From positions 28,205,328 to 28,269,327 of the forward strand of contig CM034541.1 of NCBI GenBank assembly GCA_020002185.1: a DNA stretch of 64,000 nucleotides, in the 5' to 3' direction. Both the position numbers and the translations under genes were made by a program. The notes below the pieces were generated by a model. The model saw nothing but the letters and a program-made list of their open reading frames with translations. It made no database searches and was not told the DNA's origin. This DNA comes from Paraescarpia echinospica (taxonomy: Eukaryota > Annelida > Polychaeta > Sabellida > Siboglinidae). Positions within the stretch are counted from its first letter, which is position 1; the number at the start of each line of letters is the position of its first letter. This document shows positions 36,275 through 48,327 of this stretch, in pieces.

Positions 36275-38741
36275 GTATGCTTTCAAAGTTCTAAAACAAC
36301 ACAACACCACAATTCGCCCTGCCAGTGCAGTCTGCAGTCTGCACTCTGCAGTGTATCTCCCACTGACTGTACCCACAAAGAACTATATAGGCCTAGAACC
36401 AGGCCTGAGTTGCTGACCCTAGATCCCTACTACGTGCCCTGGTCCACATCGCCTAGGATCATCAATCATCCTGGGTGACAGAATGTGTCTCCAGAAGAAG
36501 AGAGTGTCACTGCGGGATCAGGTTGGACCCATCAACACGTGTCAGGGCCGCTCAGACGAAGGCACAAAAAAGTAACATGATAAAATGTCATTCCACATTT
36601 GGTAAATTTGGATTTCAAACGAAAAACAGTCAAGTAATCGTCAATGACGCCAAACAAACAAAGAAAGGCCTTGAACATAATCTGTATTGTTATCAGGTAT
36701 GGCTAGCGACGTAAACAAATGTCAAAAAATGATGACTCATGAATAAAGTGGACATGTTTGTACGTGAAGGCATGTTGTTTGTTGGGCAGATTACTGTGTC
36801 GTTCTTCACATACCGGGAAACTGCACAATGAGACAAAACTATTCCCTATCTCATATTGACATATCTGGACAACAGAATGTCATTAAAAAATGTGATGGTT
36901 TTTAAAACTTTGATTTGTAGCTGTTATGATATATCCTGCTATAAAACCAACGGTGGTTAAAATACAACATCACCAAATATATTCACTACAATAAAATAAC
37001 AAATAATATGAAATTATACAGAAATTAAATATACATTTGTAAAGAAATAAATTATGCATAATAAAATATCGGCTAAATACCGACTATGAGGTATTGAAAA
37101 ACTAGTCACAGTTTTAGTATCAATCAAGCAAGAGAAATAAATAATTAAAGTGCAATAAAGGATAAAACATGTCAGTGACGACATGTAAGTTACTATGAAA
37201 GGTTCTATAAATATTCTATTAATGCTGTGTTAGAAATATGTGTCTTAAGTTGATACTTAGCTAAACAATTTGAGTGAGTCGGCAACATCAATATACACTG
37301 GCAGATCATTTTCAAGGCAGGTTTTATATGGTTATGACATTAAATAACTAAATAATTCTGGCTTTCAACAGTTAGACTCCTGTGAAACATCAACCATATA
37401 TTTTTCAGAAACAAAGGTTTTGAAAAGTACCAACATAACAGTTAATTCAAAATTGTTGCTGATTCTAGCAATGTGACCAAGTTTCTAGACAACAGGTGTA
37501 CGTCCAATGCATGCTGGGACACCTGCTGAAAGCACATACAAACAAAAATGTTTTTCTCATTACACAAAACGTTTGCAGAGGCACACTTCAAAGTTTTATT
37601 CTGCACTTAATCACTGAGAAAAAACTCCACTATTAAGTGACAAGAGGCACTCCACTGCCTGGTGCTTTGTAACGTGACTAGATAAAAACTGATCCCAAAA
37701 TGTGAACCTGCCACAGAACAGATCAAACTGAGCCTGTCTAATTTGGCCTCAGTCTAACATCTGTGGTTGCCTGTGGGTTTACCAGTGGTCAACACTGCGG
37801 TTTGTGGTCAATTTAACGTCAATAACCACAAGAATTATGCACCATATCTCAGGCACGTTACTTATCGGTGTAAGATCATTCTTAAAGCTGTACGATTTGG
37901 CATCGATTTGGCATCGATTTGGCTAGAATTTATCAATTTCAACACAGTTTTGGAATATCTTTCTTCTGGAGCATGGTAATTAAACAATTCTATGATATGT
38001 AAGTTTTGTCTTTCATTATATAAATTATATATCTGTATTCAGAGTTTATTTTAATCCATGTTGATCATCTAGAATCCACTGTACTAGTTTAGCCTTATTG
38101 TATTGATGCAATGTAATTTTTCAAGATGACAAATGGGGTGGCAGGGAGACAGTGAAACAACTGGTGCAGAACCATTCGTAATAGAATGTTTTAAAATAAT
38201 CCATTTTATCAGGTGTCACCTTTGAAATGTGTAAACTCTGCACAACAGAATTCTTTCCCTTGTGTCCGTTTCAAAGGTAACGTTCTTGTTATCCCATTAA
38301 TCCTCCTTTTTATACTTCCTGTATGTTTCTTTTTAGTTTTATGGTAAACTCTGGTCACACGTGTGTCTTCGCGTTGGCTGAGTATACATTAATAGGTTCT
38401 GTTGGCTCACTAAGAACAAATATGTTCTATGCCTCAAATACGGGGGTAGTTCAAAGGTCACTCCCATTCACTCATCCACTGAATCATGAATATGTTGAAG
38501 GGAAATGATCAAAATGTCGAAGGTGCCATTACAAGTGAGCGATAATTTAGAAAATACAATTCCAAAATATACGGTAATAGCATGGTAATAGCTTGAAAAC
38601 TCAAAATTGATCAAATATGTTTTTGAAATGGATATGCTGGTGTAAATGTCTAGTTTCTGTAAAGTTCTACAAAAATATACTGTTTAGGGAACATCTCAGA
38701 ATTCCAATGTCCGATATCAGATAAATTACTTTCATCTGGCC
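32488..38741. other. 28.8-kb intron, part 3
   Basis: Mostly AT-rich. A degenerate repeat of about 45 bp (gtgatct / tggtctctcaca) lies at 33,730-33,950. The 34,190-34,260 stretch has two copies of a tacagc(t)atgtacccc block. A TGACGTCA lies at 34,900-34,907. No exon recognised. Confidence 0.5.
36091..36269. repeat. (TG)n and (TA)n microsatellites
   Basis: A TG run at about 36,091-36,142 and a TA run at about 36,238-36,269, separated by a degenerate TG-rich stretch. Confidence 0.92.
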
Positions 38742-39008
38742 TCAGCCCCCCACCTCCTACTCCTCAACCCCCACCCCCTCCTCCTCAACTCCTCACCCCC
38801 TCAGTCCCACACTCCCTCCTCCTCAACCCCACCCCCTCCTCCTCAGTCCCCCACCCTCTCCTCCTCAGTCCCCCACCCCCTCCTCCTCAGCCCCCCACCC
38901 CTCCCGTCAGTCCCCCACCCCCTCCTCCTCAGTCCCCACCCCTCCTCCTCAGTCCCCTACCCTCCTCCTCAGCCCCCACCTCCCCTCAGCCCCCACTCCT
39001 CCCTCAGC

Positions 39009-39040
<32 letters not shown>

Positions 39041-39068
39041 TCCTCAGCCCCCCACCCTCTCCCCTCAG
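38742..39068. repeat. C-rich minisatellite with a 30-base poly-C run
   Basis: Repeats of ctcctcctcagtcccccacc and variants; 39,008-39,037 is an uninterrupted run of 30 C. The complementary strand has many GGG runs (G-quadruplex potential). The poly-C length may be uncertain in the assembly. Confidence 0.9.
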
Positions 39069-41519
39069 ATGAAAGTTTGTAAACGTTGATATGATGATAT
39101 AAATATATTTACAGTATTGATCCGAAGCGTAAAATATAAATGTCCGATGCCAGATGAAACTGACCCCCCCCAATGACAGTAATTTCATCTACTATTGGAC
39201 ATTGACATTCTGAGATGATCCCTGACTTTCGAAGGATATTCTAGAATATTAGCAACTTGAGGAAGTTTGCGCTGACTCTAAGTATTCCGTCCTATCCCAA
39301 GCTGGTGGTCTATATTCTATATGGATTATAATGATTAATGTTCCTAATTCCTAAATAGAGACAGGGGCTTTACTTTCATTGTTCTAAATAGGTGGTTTTC
39401 TCAACATTTGATGAATAAGTCGGACTTACTACCTCAATAATTAGTTAATGTAATGCATCTAAATTCCCATTTAGTCACAGCAATCTAATCGTTGATGACA
39501 TGGAAACAGAACATACAGGATGCTGGTATGCTGTCCTCCCTTCCCACATTCTCTCCCCATTCTCTCCCCACACCCTCCCCCACCCTGTACCTTCCACCAC
39601 CCTGTACCTTCCCCCACCCTGTACATAGGCTGGTCCTATTCCGATCAGCTCAATTAAACCCAGACAAAATCAAAAGATGGTGTCAGTTTTTAAGTTGACA
39701 CAAAATACGATTTTAAGAAATTTGTCTGGGGCATGGGCCTTTTGACCTCCGACATTCCCACATGGGGGAGGCTGCAACTGTCACCCTGCCCCCCACGCTG
39801 GGGAATGTCCCCCTTTTGGCACTACTTCAATTATGAAACCAAAGGCTCCCAAATTGTAATTTTAATGAAACGTTTGTAAATAAAAAGATCGTATTTGTGA
39901 TAACTAAACTTCGACTTAAAATTGTATGATTTAAAAAGATTGAAAATACAGCTCAGTGAATAACTGGTGCTACTTGTAAACATGATCAACTCAAATGTTT
40001 ACGCATGCACATACAGTTGTGTACACACACAGTTGTGTACACACACAGTTGTGTACACACACAGTTGTGTACACACAGTTATCAACACAGTTGTGTACAC
40101 ACACAGTTGTGTACACACAGTTGTGTACACACAGTTATCAACACAGTTGTGTACACAGACACAATTGTGTACACACACAGTTGTGTACACACAGTTATCA
40201 ACACAGTTGTGTACACAGACACAATTGTGCACACACACAGTTGTGTACACATAGTTGTGTACAGACAGTTGTGTACACACACACAGTTGTGTACACACTC
40301 TTGCATACGTACACACTACGTATGCAATTTAAGGAATTTATCACAGCTACAAAGACCTAGATTGTAATCTGGATTAACCACAAGATTTCTAGTGAAGCCT
40401 TTAGTATGTGCCCCTGGCACCAGGGTTATGCAGGTGCAAACCATTTCATAACGAGAGACCCAATTCAGGGTCTACAATCCAAACTGATGACTTCACAGCA
40501 GGAAAGCACTGGACATAGGTCAGTGAAGACCCCACCCCGAACCCCGAGGGAAGATGGGGTGATAGCAAATATGTTACTGTGGAAATGTAACTGTTAATGG
40601 ACTGAATCAAGTGGATCGTGCATCACAATAAATAGATAGAGAGGGTGCACAATATGTATTGATTATAGTGTGTGAAAAAGTACACGTGTGGGAAACCTAA
40701 CACTAACCCTAATAATGATTGTCAGGGGTAAACTCACGTAAGTCATTGACTTCGTGTTTACCCCCTTCAAACATTGTATACACACTTGTGTATATATGTT
40801 ATTTTGTAGATTATGTATAATTATATCACATCAAATATATAGATGTGTATATGGTTATGTATGAGTTATATACACGGTTGTGTTTTCTTTCTTCTTGTAT
40901 TACGTTGCCAATGTTTGAATAAATGAATCATTCATTCATTCCTAGCCGCGAGTGACAGCCACACACTGGCCAGTACATATTTATGGGAGCCATGCCCCAC
41001 CATTTGCAATTTAAAAAAATTCCACAATCTATTATGCTACAATATTTTTGCATTGAAATCTACGTATGACTGACTCTGACCCCTTATCCATTCAACCCCC
41101 ACTTTGACCCCCCTGCCGTTCACCACTTTGGGAGATCCCAGATATGACAATCACCCAGTCAAAGTTTCTACCCTTTCCGACTATTATTTACCCAGCAAAA
41201 AAGTTTCACCTCCAACATTCTTTTTCTTATTTGCCCCCTGTAAATTAAGCTGATTTTATCACCCCTACTTCTTGTAGGGTGTCTTGTGAAGCAATAAAAT
41301 GCTGTAGACCCCTTCTACCAATTAGGGGAAGTAAAAGACCCCCGGGGGTAAATGTGTAAGCTGTCATGGACTAACAGGACAGTGGTCTCCATATTTAACC
41401 TGCCAAAACATGAGCCGAGCCAGGGTGTTGTTTGACAATGCGACCTACCTATATCTTAAAGGGACAAATGAAATAACATGCTGAATGTTGCACCTGGGAC
41501 ATCCCGCCTGCTTGGCTGG
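39069..41519. other. 28.8-kb intron, part 4
   Basis: Apart from the palindromic array at 40.0-40.3 kb, low-complexity C-rich stretches at 39,530-39,625 (ccaccctgtacctt repeats). No gene recognised. Confidence 0.5.
40010..40310. repeat. self-complementary 16-bp repeat (acagttgtgtacacac)
   Basis: About 17 copies with GTGTACAC palindromes; longer subunits with gttatcaacacag and gacacaattgtg alternate in the middle. Open frames here on both strands are artefacts. Confidence 0.9.
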
Positions 41520-41692
41520 GAGAACCTGGGAGTCGCTGGAAGTGGCTGCGAGTACCTGGGAGTCGCCGGAAGTGGCTGCGAGTACCTGGGAGTCGCTGGA
41601 AGTGGCTGCGAGTACCTGGGAGTCGCCGGAAGTGGCTGGGAGTCATTGGGAGTCGCTTAGAGTCGCTTAGAGTCTTTGGGAGTCACTGGGAG
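41520..41692. repeat. 30-bp minisatellite (about 5-6 copies)
   Basis: The unit is gagtacctgggagtcgctgg followed by aagtggctgc, degrading to gagtcgctta at the right end. Confidence 0.88.
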
Positions 41693-41865
41693 TTGCTGAT
41701 AGGTGACAGAGTCCTCCTTTTGTTCCCTCCACCGTAGACTACGGTGCCTGTACTACTGGTATGGACATTCTCACGTCTGCCAGAAGCTTCCATGAACCAA
41801 TGCTCTTCTGAGACACGGCTAAATCTGTCACATAAACGTCTGGCAGTGGGAGGTGTCATACAGCT

Positions 41866-43816
41866 GTATGGTTACATTCAGTCATCCCTTGGTTACATTC
41901 AGCCACCCCATGGTTACATTCAGCCATCCCTCGGCTACATTAAGTCATTCCTTGGTTACACTCAGTCATCTCTTGGTTACATTAAGTCATCCCTTGGTTA
42001 CATTCAGCCACCCCATGGTTACATTCAGCCATCCCTTGGTTACATTCAGTCATCCCTCGGTTACATTAAGTCATTCCTTGGTTACACTCAGTCATCTCTT
42101 GGTTACATTCAGCCATCCCTTGGTTACATTCAGCCACCCCATGGTTACATTCAGCCATCCCTCGGTTACATTCAGTCATCCCTCGGTTACATTAAGTCAT
42201 TCCTTGGTTACACTCAGTCATCTCTTGGTTACATTCAGCCACCCCATGGTTACATTCAGCCATCCGTTGGTTACATTCAGCCATCCTTTGGATACATTCA
42301 GCCACCCCTTGGTTACATTCAGCCATCCCTTGGTTACATTCAGTCATCTCTTGGTTACATTCAGTCATCTCTTGATTACATTCAGCCATCCCTTGGTTAC
42401 ATTCAGCCATCCCTTGGTTACATTCAGTCATCTCTTAGTTACATTCAGCCACCCCATGGTTAAATTCAGCCACCCCTTGCTTACATTCAGCCATCCTTTA
42501 GTTATATTCAGCCATCCCTTGGTTACATTCAGCCATCCCTTGGTTACATTCAGCCATCCCTTGGTTACATTCAGTCATCTCTTGGTTACATTCAGTCATC
42601 TCTTGGTTACATTCAGCCATCCCTTGGTTACATTCAGTCATCTCTTGGTTCATTCAGCCATCCCTTGGTTACATTCAGTCATCTCTTGGTTACATTAAGC
42701 CATCCCTTGGTTACATTCAGTCATCTCTTGGTTACATTCAGTCATCTCTTGGTTACATTCAGCCATCCCTTTGTTACATTCAGCCACCCCATGGTTACAT
42801 TCAGCCACCCCTTGGTTACATTCAGTCATCCCTCGGCTACATTAAGTCATTCCTCGGTTACACTCAGCCACCCCTTGGTTACATTCAGTCATCCCTCGGT
42901 TACATTAAGTCATTCCTCGGTTACACTCAGTCATCTCTTGGTTACATTCAGCCACCCCATGGTTACATTCAGCCACCCCATGGTTACATTCAGCCATCCT
43001 TTGGTTACATTCAGCCATCCTTTGGTTACATTCAGCCATCCCTTGGTTACATTCAGCCATCCCTTGGTTACATTCAGCCATCCCTTGGTTACATTCAGTC
43101 ATCTCTTTGTTACATTCAGCCATCCCTTGGTTACATTCAGCCATCCCGTGGTTACATTCAGTCATCTCTTGGTTACATTCAGCCACCCCATGGTTACATT
43201 CAGCCATCCCTTGGTTACATTCAGCCATCCCTTGGTTACATTCAGCCATCCCATGGTTACATTCAGCCATCCCATGGTTACATTCAGCCATCCCTTGGTT
43301 ACATTCAGCCATCCCTTGGTTACATTCAGCCATCTCTTGGTTACATTCAGTCATCTCTTGGTTACATTCAGCCATCTCTTGGTTACATTCAGCCATCCCT
43401 TGGTTACATTCAGCCATCCCATGGTTACATTCAGCCATCCCTTGGTTACATTCAGCCATCCCATGGTTACATTCAGTCATCTCTTGGTTACATTCAGCCA
43501 CCCCATGGTTACATTCAGCCATCCCTTGGTTACATTCAGCCATCCCATGGTTACATTCAGCCATCCCATGGTTACATTCAGCCATCCCATGGTTACATTC
43601 AGCCATCCCTTGGTTACATTCAGCCATCCCTTGGTTACATTCAGCCATCTCATGGTTACATTCAGTCATCTCTTGGTTACATTCAGTCATCTCTTGGTTA
43701 CATTCAGCCATCCCTTGGTTACATTCAGCCATCCCTTGGTTACATTCAGCCATCCCTTGGTTACATTCAGCCATCTCATGGTTACATTCAGCCATCCCTT
43801 GGTTACATTCAGTCAC
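41866..43816. repeat. 21-bp minisatellite (about 93 copies)
   Basis: The unit is ggttacattcagccatccct plus t, with tca/cca and cat/ctt variants. Because 21 is a multiple of three and the unit lacks stops, frames of up to 388 codons are open on the plus strand and 303 on the minus. They encode 7-residue repeats (LVTFSHP, NQGMAEC) and are not genes. Confidence 0.94.
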
Positions 43817-45374
43817 AATTTTACATCCTAATCCGACACCAGTTGTGACCAGTCGTTCATTTGGGTTCTACCATTTCCTTGAATTTTGCGGCATATGTGA
43901 ATAAAGTCTACAAACTACAGCCAAACTTCCAACAATGCACCACGGCTGTCCTACCACGCACTGGACTCATATCTACAGTGACAGATACACAGCATAAGTT
44001 TCCAGGAACCACAGCTGATAATATTTGGAGACAGAACAGTAAGGGGACATGACATGCACCAGCCCAGACAGACAGACAGCCACCGCAATCTACAGGGAGG
44101 GGGGTTGTAGGGGTGTGGGCCCTTGTTTTTGACGGTAGGAGATCCCTAGGACATGCTGGCCACTCCTCACCACAAAAGTTATTTTTGGGTCATTTATCTA
44201 TCTGATGCCACACACACAAGCTATTCTTGGGTTGTTTCTTCTTTAGGGTGTGCCTGGGTCCCGCTTACTGTGCACCAATGTTTATTCTTGTCTCCTGCAG
44301 TTTTCAGGTCATTTGTTCTTTAGGGTGTGTCTTTATTGCATTTATAAAACCATGAATCCTATGGCACAGAGACTGCTAGATTTTTAATGTCACAAGTATT
44401 TGTAGTAAAAAACAAGTACGAAATCTACAAATCAAGCACAACGTTTTCCAGGAATCACTGCCGATAATATTAGGTTGCTTGTATTGGGGTGCAACTTGTA
44501 GTTGCATTGATTTAGGACATTGAGCATTTCTCTTCAGGTGCCTGACTTTTGGGTGTGGTTCGTTCGGGAGGACACTGCCACCGTCAGACTTCACATATGT
44601 TGGGAGAACGTGTCTTAATATTCAAAGTTCCTAGAACCAGTATGGCAGGTGGGTTATACATCAGTTTTATTTGATTTATGGACACAGCCGCACCCATCTC
44701 CTGCCCCAGACCATGAGAACATGTGCACATCTACTGGTGGGTTTACAATTTCACCCCTCTGGCAGACATCAATGAGCCAAAAATGGTTTGCATCAATTTT
44801 TCTAAAATGCCACGTTACTAAGAATGACACAAAATAGTAACTATCCAGGTATACAACTTTTTTGGTTTGGAAAGCAGCTTTTCTGACGCCAAAAAGTTGG
44901 TTGTCAAAAGAGAATGTGACAAGTTAATTGGACAAAGTTGTCATGGACATTACGTCAATCCTACAAATGTCACACAGCTGATCAAAGAGATTCCCTACTA
45001 TTCCGGAAACTGACACACGTTGACACAGAGACAGGTACTTAGTCCCCCTAGATACACCAAGACATGCTAATCAGAAATGGAATGTAAAATATATAAAAAC
45101 AAACCAAAAACATGCTGCCATGTTTTAAAAAACATAAATGCCAATTTAAGGACTTGACGTCAGCAAATGATGACATTATGTCAGTCTTGATGAGCGAAAG
45201 CAGCACCGAATCAGTGACTACAACTTCACAAAAACATTCTAGACAGGAATTGAGACAGCAGTACAAATAATAGGAAAAGAGTAATGTTGAGAGGGGAGGA
45301 GGAACGAATAGGAGGGATACGAGACAGACACGAACGAGGACCAGAGACAACAGAAAGAAAAGAAAAGAAAACAA
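43817..45374. other. 28.8-kb intron, part 5
   Basis: No element recognised; a TGACGTCA lies at 45,155-45,162. Confidence 0.5.
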
Positions 45375-45822
45375 CTGATGACTGACATCAGCCTCACTCT
45401 CGACTGTCGACTGACATCAGTCTCACTCTCGACTGACAACTGACATCAGCCTCACTCTCAACTGACATCAACCTCACTCTCGACTGATGACTGATATCAG
45501 CCTCACTCTCAAATGAGGACTGACATGAGCCTCACTCCAAATGAGGACTGACATCAGCCTCACTCCAAATGAGGACTGACATGAGCCTCACTCTCGACTG
45601 ACATCAGCGTCACTCTCGACTGAGGACTGACATGAGCCTCAATCTCGACTGATGACTGACATGAGCCTCACTTGAATGAGGACTGACATGAGCCTCACTC
45701 TCGACTAAGGAATGACATCAGACTCACTCTCGACTGAGGACTGACATCAGCCTCACTTTCAACTGAGGACTGACATCAGCCTCACTCTCGACTGAGGACT
45801 GACATCAGCCTCACTCTCTACG
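45375..45822. repeat. 30-bp minisatellite (about 15 copies)
   Basis: The unit is gactgacatcagcctcactc followed by tcgactgagg, with frequent short deletions. Confidence 0.9.
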
Positions 45823-46313
45823 AGACTAAAAATATGAGCAATAAAAAAATTCACCTGGCTTACAATTGTTTGTTTTTATAACTACATAAGTTATGTTCTG
45901 TGGTCTTTATTATGCAATATCACAGTTAAAACATTGTTTTTGTTAGTTTTTCTTTGTATTTATAATATGGTAAATTCCACAGATAAAACATTGTTGCGTG
46001 TCTACAAGCTTCTACTAATGAGGACATCTCCAATCAATGTATCAGTCAGAACAAAACCAAGGGTCATCACACAAGTGTTGTTTATTTCCACAGACAGTCA
46101 GGGCATTCTGCGGGAAGAGAGACACAGTGCATGAGTGTCTACATGCGAGTGTGTGTGTGTACATGCACACGTACACACTCGTGGTATCCAGGGCGGTACA
46201 GGATGCATGACTGAATGTGACGCGTGCTGACACACACGCCGCTGGCTGACAGGCGGTTCAGTAAAAAGGTTTATCTATGTAGCCCAGAAACAAAGGGCAG
46301 ACGTCACCAGTAG

Positions 46314-46436
46314 AAGGTGGCAGACCGCAATATCACAAGGTGGCAGACCGCAATATCACAAGGTGGCAGACCGCAATATCGCAAGGTGACATACCGCAAT
46401 ATCACAGGGTAGCAGACCGCAATATTACAAGGTGGC
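46314..46436. repeat. 23-bp minisatellite (5 copies)
   Basis: The unit core is aaggtggcagaccgcaatat followed by cac. Confidence 0.88.
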
Positions 46437-46765
46437 GAGCCCTGGTAACCCACTCCTGTAGCCTACCCCTGGAAGCGCACCCCTGATAGCCCAACCAGAG
46501 TAGCCCATCCAGGGTAGTCAACTCCTGGTAGCCCACCCCTGGTAGCCCACCCAGTGTAACCCACCCCTGATAGCCCACTCAGGGTAGTCCATCCATGGTA
46601 GCCAACCCCTGGGTAGCCCACCCTTGGTAGCTCACCCAGTATAGCCCACCTCTGGTAGCCCACCCAGTATAGCCCACCTCCTCTGGTAGCCCACCCAGTG
46701 TAACCCACCCTTGGTAGCCCACCCAGTGTAACCCACCTCTGGTAGCCCACCCAGGGTAGCCAACA
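46437..46765. repeat. degenerate minisatellite of about 20 bp (ggtagcccaccc core)
   Basis: About 16 copies of units built on ggtagcccacccagtgtaac and gatagcccactcaggg. It directly follows the 23-bp array. Confidence 0.85.
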
Positions 46766-47508
46766 GCCTAACAACATTTGCAGTTCAGTAAGTATACATT
46801 GGCGCCACCTACCAGACTATTTCATACTAATTTTGATCAATTCTGAAATAATGATTATAGACATTATGACACTGTGATAGGTTTTGTGTAAATCAAGACT
46901 TTGGCTCTCTGAGGCTGCGACAGGTTTTTTCTCGTGTTATTTTACATTGCCTAATACACAGAAGAACAGCTTTCAGTGTGGCTATTGCAAGATAAGGCAG
47001 TGTGGGGTGAACAAAACTGTCCAAATTTAGAAATGGCAGGTGGATTTGAACCATGTGGATCGTTTCACTAAGATAATGAGCTAATATGGAAACCTATCAT
47101 TAAGAAGAAACCATTGTTAACTTGAAGGAGCATTTCCAAAATATAAAGAACTGTCGCCATATCACCATTTCTGTGACACGCCGGCAAAAGTGTCTTAGTG
47201 GCGCATCCTGGTGGTGACAGGTCTCACTACACAAGATCACTGTGAAGGACCAAAGTTGATTTTAAAGAGCAAAATCTGGTCAATGGGCTCATAATAGTGT
47301 TAGTGAAATGGTCCCCTGAAACGGTCCACTGAAATGGTCCCCTTGTCCTCTCTACAGACCATCGGCTACTTGAATCATTGAGCAACAATCATGGTAGTGG
47401 TCCTAGCTTTGTTGTTTTGAGTGTTTTCACAAAATAACATTTATTGTAACCTATCCATGTTGCAATTAGCCATGTTCTACTAGGACTATATTTGGACAAC
47501 TCTTTGGG

Positions 47509-48327
47509 GTTATCCAGTACTATTCATACAGACCCATAAACAAGTACACGGGGCAAGTTATCCAGTACTATCCATACAGACCCATAAACAAGTACGCGGG
47601 GCAAGTTATCCAGTACTATCCATACAGACCCATAAACAAGTACGCGGGGCAAGTTATCCAGTACTATCCATACAGACCCATAAACAAGTACGCGGGGCAA
47701 GTTATCCAGTACTATCCATACAGACCCATAAACAAGTACGCGGGGCAAGTTATCCAGTACTATCCATACAGACCCATAAACAAGTACGCGGGGCAAGTTA
47801 TCCAGTACTATCCATACAGACCCATAAACAAGTACGCAGGGCAAGTTATCCAGTACTATCCATACAGACCCATAAACAAGTACGCAGGGCAAGTTATCCA
47901 GTACTATCCATACAGACCCATAAACAAGTACGCGGGGCAAGTTATCCAGTACTATCCATACAGACCCATAAACAAGTACGCGGGGCAAGTTATCCAGTAC
48001 TATCCATACAGACCCATAAACAAGTACGCGGGGCAAGTTATCCAGTACTATCCATACAGACCCATAAACAAGTACGCGGGGCAAGTTATCCAGTACTATC
48101 CATACAGACCCATAAACAAGTACGCAGGGCAAGGTATCCAGTACTATCCATACAGACCCATAAACAAGTACGCAGGGCAAGTTATCCAGTACTATCCATA
48201 CAGACCCATAAACAAGTACGCAGGGCAAGTTATCCAGTACTATCCATACAGACCCATAAACAAGTACGCGGGGCAAGTTATCCAGTACTATCCATACAGA
48301 CCCATAAACAAGTATGCAGGGCAAGCA
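47509..48327. repeat. 48-bp minisatellite, highly homogeneous (17 copies)
   Basis: The copies are nearly identical. The main variation is one base (acgcggggc versus acgcagggc), with single changes in the first and last units and one ggtatcc. The minus strand is open for 266 codons with a 16-residue period (VLVYGSVWIVLDNLPR), an artefact of the 48-base period. Confidence 0.94.

Noticed and set aside
41853..43831. Open frames of 388, 303, 281 and 265 codons.
   Set aside because: Products of the 21-bp tandem repeat; strictly 7-residue periodic and open on both strands.
47524..48324. Minus-strand frame of 266 codons with a hydrophobic 16-residue repeat resembling a membrane protein.
   Set aside because: Tandem 48-bp DNA repeat; no splice sites or flanking coding sequence.
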